Shown here: positions 59,469 through 64,000 of the stretch, piece by piece
Position numbering within the stretch: the stretch's first letter is position 1
Layout of the letters: the number at the start of each line of letters is the position of its first letter
Source of the DNA: Desulfobulbaceae bacterium
GTDB taxonomy: Bacteria > Desulfobacterota > Desulfobulbia > Desulfobulbales > Desulfobulbaceae
Assembly (NCBI GenBank): GCA_011391865.1
Contig: JAABPV010000022.1
Span: forward strand, 1 to 64,000
Length of the DNA stretch: 64,000 bases
Direction of reading: 5' to 3'
Notes under the pieces: model-generated
The model's database searches: none
What the model was told of the DNA's origin: nothing
The model's input: the letters and a program-made list of their open reading frames with translations, nothing else
Translations under genes and position numbers: made by a program

Positions 59469-60002
59469 TCAGAATATTTTTATCCTCTCGCCGTGCTGCC
59501 ATAACCCTTGATATGAAGAACCGTCTTTAAAGAGGTATGTTCCTTTTCCATGACGCTCTCCATCTGACCAGCCACCTGAATATTTATCACCATCAGGATA
59601 AGTCATTGTGCCATTACCATGAGGGACATTATTTTTCCATTCTCCATGATATGTTATTGCGTCTGTTATCCATTCACCTTTCCCGCTCTTTTTTCCGTCT
59701 TCCCATTGCCCAGAATATTTATAGCCATTATTATGCAAGATAATTCCTTCTCCATGAAATTTACCATCTTTCATGGCTCCATTAAACGTGAATGCTAATT
59801 TTTGGCTATCATACCATTTCAGCTCGCCATTTCCATCTGCTTTGCCATTTTTGCATTTTCCTGACCAAGTTGCAGCGTTATTTGGTTTGGGTTCAGGATT
59901 CCATACATTGCAACCAGTCTTCTTGTCAGCAACATAGCCACTTTCTGTATACACAGGCGTTGCCGTAAGACACAGGCAACAAACTAAAATCATCCGTTTC
60001 AT
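59469..60002 (-). CDS. secreted MORN-repeat protein, copy 3
   Basis: 177 residues. Signal peptide (MKRMILVCCLCLTATPVYT) and opening YVADKKTGCNVWNPEPKPNN. It then has five MORN units (KFHGEGIILHNNGYKYSGQW; TYHGEWKNNVPHGNGTMTYP; KYSGGWSDGERHGKGTYLFK). The ATG at 60002 follows GAGGTGGCGAA. It is the first gene of the MORN-pabB unit. It is AT-richer than the other two. Confidence 0.82.
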   Translation of the reverse strand: MKRMILVCCLCLTATPVYTESGYVADKKTGCNVWNPEPKPNNAATWSGKCKNGKADGNGELKWYDSQKLAFTFNGAMKDGKFHGEGIILHNNGYKYSGQWEDGKKSGKGEWITDAITYHGEWKNNVPHGNGTMTYPDGDKYSGGWSDGERHGKGTYLFKDGSSYQGLWQHGERIKIF

Positions 60003-60045
60003 TTCGCCACCTCGCTGGAAGCCTGTCCGCCGCGCCTTCTTTCTC

Positions 60046-60074
60046 TTGCGCAAACGGCGATTATGCTCTATAAT
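60046..60074 (+). promoter_or_regulatory. sigma-70-like promoter for nifJ
   Basis: TTGCGC (60046-60051) and TATAAT (60069-60074) are 17 bp apart. The leader to the ATG at 60256 would be about 175 nt. Confidence 0.5.
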
Positions 60075-60255
60075 GATAAAATTCTGCTCTTTTCAGCCTG
60101 TCCGGCCCGCTGCGCCGGAACACAGTCTTTCTCTGTAGCATCAAAACGCAATCACCGCAAGCTGCAAATTGCAGAGCCGCAGCAGCCTTGCGTCTAATTT
60201 GTATATTTTACGGCACCCTGCCGGAACGTCAACTTCAGGATTAAGGGAGATTTTC

Positions 60256-63200
60256 ATGTCGCGAAAAATGGTCACCATTGACGGCAACCAGGCCTGCACG
60301 CACGTCGCCTATGCCACCAGTGAAGTCATCACCATCTACCCCATCACTCCCTCTTCGCCGATGGCTGCGGAGGCTGATGCTAAAGCTACCGCAGTCCAGA
60401 AGAACATCTGGGGTTCTGTTCCGGCCATTTCCCAGATGCAGTCTGAAGGCGGCGTGGCTGGCTCGCTGCACGGCTCCTTGGCCACCGGCGCGCTCTGCAC
60501 CACCTTCACCGCTTCGCAGGGCCTGCTGCTGATGCTGCCGAACATGTACAAACTGGCAGGCGAGCTGACCCCGACCGTCTTTCACATCACCGCCCGTTCC
60601 TTGGCCTGCCAAGGTCTTTCGATCTTTGGCGATCACGGCGACGTGATGAGCGCACGGCAAACCGGCTGGGCCATGATCTGTTCCCAGAACGTGCAGGAGG
60701 CCCAAGACTTGGCCCTGATCTCCACGCAGGCCACGCTGGCTTCGCGCATTCCCTTCATGCACTTCTTTGACGGCTTCCGCACCTCGCACGAAATTCAGAA
60801 GGTCGAGCAGCTCACCAATGACGACATGCTGGCGATGATTGACGAGAAGCTGATCACCGCCCACAGAATGCGTGCCCTGACCCCTGACCGGCCTTCCATG
60901 TCCGGCACAGCGCAGAACCCGGATGTCTATTTCACGGGCCGCGAGACGGTCAACAAGTATTACAACGCGGTGCCGGGCATTGTTCAGGAGACGATGAACA
61001 AATTCGCCGCCATGACTGGCCGCAAGTACCGCCTCTTTGATTACTACGGCGCACCGGATGCAACTGATGTGATCGTGATCATGGGTTCCGGCGCAGAAAC
61101 CGTGGCTGCCACCATTGATCATCTCGTGGCTGAGGGCAGAAAGGTGGGTATGGTTGTTGTCCGTCTGTTCCGGCCCTTTGATGTCAAGGCAATGGTCAAT
61201 GCCCTGCCGCCCACTGTTGAGCGCATCACCGTGCTTGACCGCTGCAAAGAGCCAGGCGCACCGGGAGAGCCGCTGTATCTCGATGTCCGCGCCGCAGTTA
61301 GTGAGGCAGCTGAGGCCAACCCGGCCATGTTCATGCCGATCATCGTCGGCGGACGCTACGGCCTTGGCTCGGCAGAGTTCAGCCCGGCGATGGTGCTGGC
61401 CGTGTATGACAACATGGCTGCCTTGGCTCCGAAAAACAAATTCTGCGTCGGCCCGAATGACGACGTGACCTACAGCTCGCTCGACTACGACAAGTCCTAC
61501 AACATCGAGGGCGATGATGTCTATCGGGCGATGTTCTACGGTCTCGGCTCAGACGGCACGGTCGGCGCGAACAAGAACACGATCAAGATCATCGGCACCG
61601 AGACCGACAACTCGGCCCAAGGCTACTTTGTTTACGATTCCAAGAAGTCCGGCTCGATGACCGTCTCGCATCTGCGCTTCGGCGAGAACCAGATTGTGGC
61701 TCCGTATCTGATCAGCAAGGCCAGCTTTGTCGCCTGCCATAACTTCACTTTCCTGAACAGCTACGACATGCTGGCGAATTTGGAGGACGGCGGCACCTTC
61801 CTGCTCACCACCACCTTTGACAAGGACACCATCTGGGATCACCTGCCTGCCAAAGTGCAGCAGCAGCTCCTGGACAAGAAGGCGAAGTTCTACATCATTG
61901 ACGCGATCAAGCTGGGCATTGCTTTGGGATTGGGCGCGCATATCAACATGATCATGCAGACCGCCTTCTTCCTCATCTCCGGCATTTTGACCAAGGATGA
62001 GGCGGTCAAGGCGATCAAAGACGCGATCAAGAAGACCTACGGCAAAAAGGGCGACAAGGTTCTCAACATGAACTACGGCGCGGTCGATGCGGCGGTTAAC
62101 AATATCGTCGAGGTCACGCTGCCGGACAAAATCACCGGCCATGCGCTGCCGGAGACCGTGCCTGCCGAGGCCCCGGATTTCGTCAAGCAAGTGACCGCGA
62201 AGATGATTCAGGGCAAAGGCGATCAGATCAAAGTCTCTGAAATGCCTGCCGATGGCCGCTGGCCCACTGCCACCACCCAGTGGGAGAAACGCAACATCGC
62301 CGTCAATGTTCCTGAATGGGATCCGGCCACCTGCATTCAGTGCGGCCAGTGCTCTTTGGTCTGCCCGCACGGCTGCAACAGAATGAAAATCGCCACGCCG
62401 GAAGCCTTGGCCGCTGCCGGTGCCGACGAGTCCTTCAAGACTGCGGACGCGGTGGGCAAGCAGTTCGCAGGCCGCAAATTCACCATCCAGGTTTCCACTT
62501 CAGACTGCGTCGGCTGCACCCTCTGCTCGACCGTCTGCCCGGCGCGCAAAAAAGACGCGGACGGCAACAAGACCGAAGAATCCGCGCTGAAGATGGTGCC
62601 GAACACCGAGGCCATCCGCCTTGCTTCCGGTAAAAACTGGAAGGTTTTCATGGCTCTGCCGGAAGTCGAGAACAGCCTGATTGACCCGGCGACCGTCAAG
62701 GGCAGCCAGCTCAAGCGGCCCCTGTTCGAGTTCTCCGGTGCCTGCGCGGGCTGCGGCGAGACCCCGTACATCAAATTGGTGACGCAGCTTTTCGGCGACC
62801 GGATGCTGATCGCCAACGCCACCGGCTGCTCTTCTATATATGGCGGCAACCTGCCGACCACCCCGTACTGCAAGCGCACTGACGGACGCGGGCCTTCTTG
62901 GTCAAACTCGCTCTTCGAGGACAACGCCGAGTACGGCATGGGAATGCGTCAGAGCGTCAACAAACTGGCCATGCAGGCGGCTGAACTGCTTCAGCTCGCC
63001 GCCACCGAGGGCATCGTGAATCAAGAGTTTGCTGATTCCATGCTGAAAGCCACGCAGGCGACTCAGGACGAGATCGAGGCCCAGCGCGGCAGGGTTGAGG
63101 AGCTGAAGAAGGCTCTGGCCTGCTCCAAGAGCGTCACCGCCGCCAGACTGCTGCCGGTGGCGGATTATTTGGTCAAGAAGTCGGTCTGGTGCTTCGGCGG

Positions 63201-63831
63201 CGACGGCTGGGCCTATGACATCGGCTACGGCGGTTTGGATCACGTCTTGGCTTCCGGCGAAAATATCAACGTGCTGGTTTTAGACACGGAAGTCTATTCC
63301 AACACCGGCGGCCAGATGTCCAAGTCCACGCCCCGCGCGGCGGTTGCCCAGTTTGCTGCTGGCGGCAAGAAAATGGCCAAGAAAGACATGGGCATGATCT
63401 TCTCGACCTACGGCAACATCTACGTGGCCCGCATCGCCTTTGGCGCGAACCCGCAGCAGGCCGTGAAAGCCATCAACGAGGCCGAAGCCTACAACGGCCC
63501 GTCCATCATCATCGCCTACGCACATTGCATCAACCACGGCATCAACATGGCGCATGGCTTGGAGCAGCAGAAAAAGGCCGTCGCCTGCGGGCATTGGCCG
63601 CTCTACCGCTACAACCCAGCGCTGGAAGATCAAGGCAAAAACCCGCTGATCATTGACTCGAAAGAGCCGAGCCTTAAATTCGCGGAGTATGCTTTGAACG
63701 AGAACCGCTATCGTCAGCTCAAGATGGCGAATCCCTCGCAGTGCGACGCGCTGATGGAAGCCTCGCAGAAGGATGTGGAGAAAGGATGGAAGTTCCTCCA
63801 GAGCAGGTTCAAGTCGCTTGAGCAGGCGTAA
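60256..63831 (+). CDS. nifJ: pyruvate:ferredoxin (flavodoxin) oxidoreductase
   Basis: 1191-residue single-chain PFOR. MSRKMVTIDGNQACTHVAYA and EVITIYPITPSSPMAAEADA form domain I; VRLFRPFDVKAMVNALPPTV marks domain II. The ferredoxin domain has CIQCGQCSLVCPHGCN and CVGCTLCSTVCPARKK (two 4Fe-4S), and a proximal cluster is near FSGACAGCGETPYIKL. Thiamine diphosphate binding is at GGDGWAYDIGYGGLDHVLAS. It converts pyruvate to acetyl-CoA with reduced ferredoxin. The ATG at 60256 follows AGGGAGA. It is monocistronic and ends at a terminator (63861-63892). Confidence 0.97.
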   Translation: MSRKMVTIDGNQACTHVAYATSEVITIYPITPSSPMAAEADAKATAVQKNIWGSVPAISQMQSEGGVAGSLHGSLATGALCTTFTASQGLLLMLPNMYKLAGELTPTVFHITARSLACQGLSIFGDHGDVMSARQTGWAMICSQNVQEAQDLALISTQATLASRIPFMHFFDGFRTSHEIQKVEQLTNDDMLAMIDEKLITAHRMRALTPDRPSMSGTAQNPDVYFTGRETVNKYYNAVPGIVQETMNKFAAMTGRKYRLFDYYGAPDATDVIVIMGSGAETVAATIDHLVAEGRKVGMVVVRLFRPFDVKAMVNALPPTVERITVLDRCKEPGAPGEPLYLDVRAAVSEAAEANPAMFMPIIVGGRYGLGSAEFSPAMVLAVYDNMAALAPKNKFCVGPNDDVTYSSLDYDKSYNIEGDDVYRAMFYGLGSDGTVGANKNTIKIIGTETDNSAQGYFVYDSKKSGSMTVSHLRFGENQIVAPYLISKASFVACHNFTFLNSYDMLANLEDGGTFLLTTTFDKDTIWDHLPAKVQQQLLDKKAKFYIIDAIKLGIALGLGAHINMIMQTAFFLISGILTKDEAVKAIKDAIKKTYGKKGDKVLNMNYGAVDAAVNNIVEVTLPDKITGHALPETVPAEAPDFVKQVTAKMIQGKGDQIKVSEMPADGRWPTATTQWEKRNIAVNVPEWDPATCIQCGQCSLVCPHGCNRMKIATPEALAAAGADESFKTADAVGKQFAGRKFTIQVSTSDCVGCTLCSTVCPARKKDADGNKTEESALKMVPNTEAIRLASGKNWKVFMALPEVENSLIDPATVKGSQLKRPLFEFSGACAGCGETPYIKLVTQLFGDRMLIANATGCSSIYGGNLPTTPYCKRTDGRGPSWSNSLFEDNAEYGMGMRQSVNKLAMQAAELLQLAATEGIVNQEFADSMLKATQATQDEIEAQRGRVEELKKALACSKSVTAARLLPVADYLVKKSVWCFGGDGWAYDIGYGGLDHVLASGENINVLVLDTEVYSNTGGQMSKSTPRAAVAQFAAGGKKMAKKDMGMIFSTYGNIYVARIAFGANPQQAVKAINEAEAYNGPSIIIAYAHCINHGINMAHGLEQQKKAVACGHWPLYRYNPALEDQGKNPLIIDSKEPSLKFAEYALNENRYRQLKMANPSQCDALMEASQKDVEKGWKFLQSRFKSLEQA

Positions 63832-63860
63832 GCTGGCTTAAAGCAGGTCTGAAGCAAACG

Positions 63861-63892
63861 GCCCTTCCCGGTGAAACGGGAAGGGCTTTTTG
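63861..63892 (+). terminator. nifJ terminator
   Basis: GCCCTTCCCG (63861-63870) and CGGGAAGGGC (63877-63886) form a 10-bp perfect stem with a GTGAAA loop, followed by TTTTT. A strong Rho-independent terminator. Confidence 0.92.
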
Positions 63893-63909
63893 TTTTCAGG
63901 CATGAGGAA

Positions 63910-63927
63910 GTCAAGGTCTTCCTTGAC
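63910..63927. promoter_or_regulatory. inverted repeat over a possible -35, next gene upstream region
   Basis: GTCAAGG and CCTTGAC form a 7-bp inverted repeat with a 4-nt spacer and overlap a TTGACA (63923-63928). It could be an operator for a gene starting at the ATG at 63998-64000, which lies at the window edge. No more of that gene can be seen. Confidence 0.35.
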
Positions 63928-64000
63928 AGAAAGGCCAGATCAGAATACCCTCATATTTTGCCGCTGAGACAAAACAAAAAGCATAGACAAGGCAATCATG

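Overview
The window looks like a chromosomal segment of a Gram-negative, anaerobic Desulfobacterota bacterium, most likely of the Desulfobulbales. Lipid A genes (lpxK, lpxC), lgt and Tat components show an outer membrane. A single-chain pyruvate:ferredoxin oxidoreductase, a FrdB-type iron-sulfur subunit and two multiheme c-type cytochromes fit sulfur- or metal-linked anaerobic energy metabolism. A cable bacterium (Electronema/Electrothrix type) is possible, given the multiheme proteins, the huge coiled-coil OmpA protein and the repeat-rich secreted proteins, but nothing here proves it. Most genes are GC-rich; a pilin gene and a TIR gene pair are clearly AT-rich. I see no tRNA, rRNA, CRISPR array or complete insertion sequence.

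Layout. 1-10 kb: a broken nitroreductase-like end, hemC, a pentapeptide-repeat protein, an orphan LivK-type binding protein, lpxK, lpxC, a membrane protein with proC and nadK, and a glycosyltransferase. 10-23 kb: an HU-like/DUF4469 gene, trpD, a secreted beta-helix/RCC1 protein with a frameshift, lgt-pyrF, two multiheme cytochromes, a sigma-54-type pilin gene and a second HU-like/DUF4469 gene. 23-32 kb: a BaiN-like flavoprotein, DUF29, a YgiQ-like radical SAM protein, an orphan frdB, a MetE-like protein, an AT-rich TIR pair whose last gene is altered by a MITE, a DUF4160/DUF2442 pair and rlmD. 31-43 kb: a 1223-residue coiled-coil/OmpA protein, glgB, an iron alcohol dehydrogenase, a YihY protein, a MoaE-like protein, a LysM transglycosylase, a Nudix hydrolase and a ZapB-like protein. 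43-56 kb: a possible ncRNA, rny-tyrS, nfeD-qmcA, two tatA/B genes, a hypothetical gene with comM, purB with DUF4911, an orphan livH, and a stand-alone AICAR transformylase. 56-64 kb: pabBC with three secreted MORN proteins, then nifJ.

The most unusual signal is a set of intergenic arrays with one common design: 16-bp palindromic or inverted units at a fixed period. Two arrays, about 46 kb apart, share a unit close to GATTCCAATTGGAATC and an exact 21-bp period (two helical turns). Three others use a 23-bp period with different cores. Two of the 23-bp arrays lie roughly 80-105 bp upstream of the two HU-like/DUF4469 paralogues, which suggests, but does not prove, a protein/site pairing. A sixth cluster with a 20-bp period lies upstream of the pilin sigma-54 promoter and looks like an activator site.
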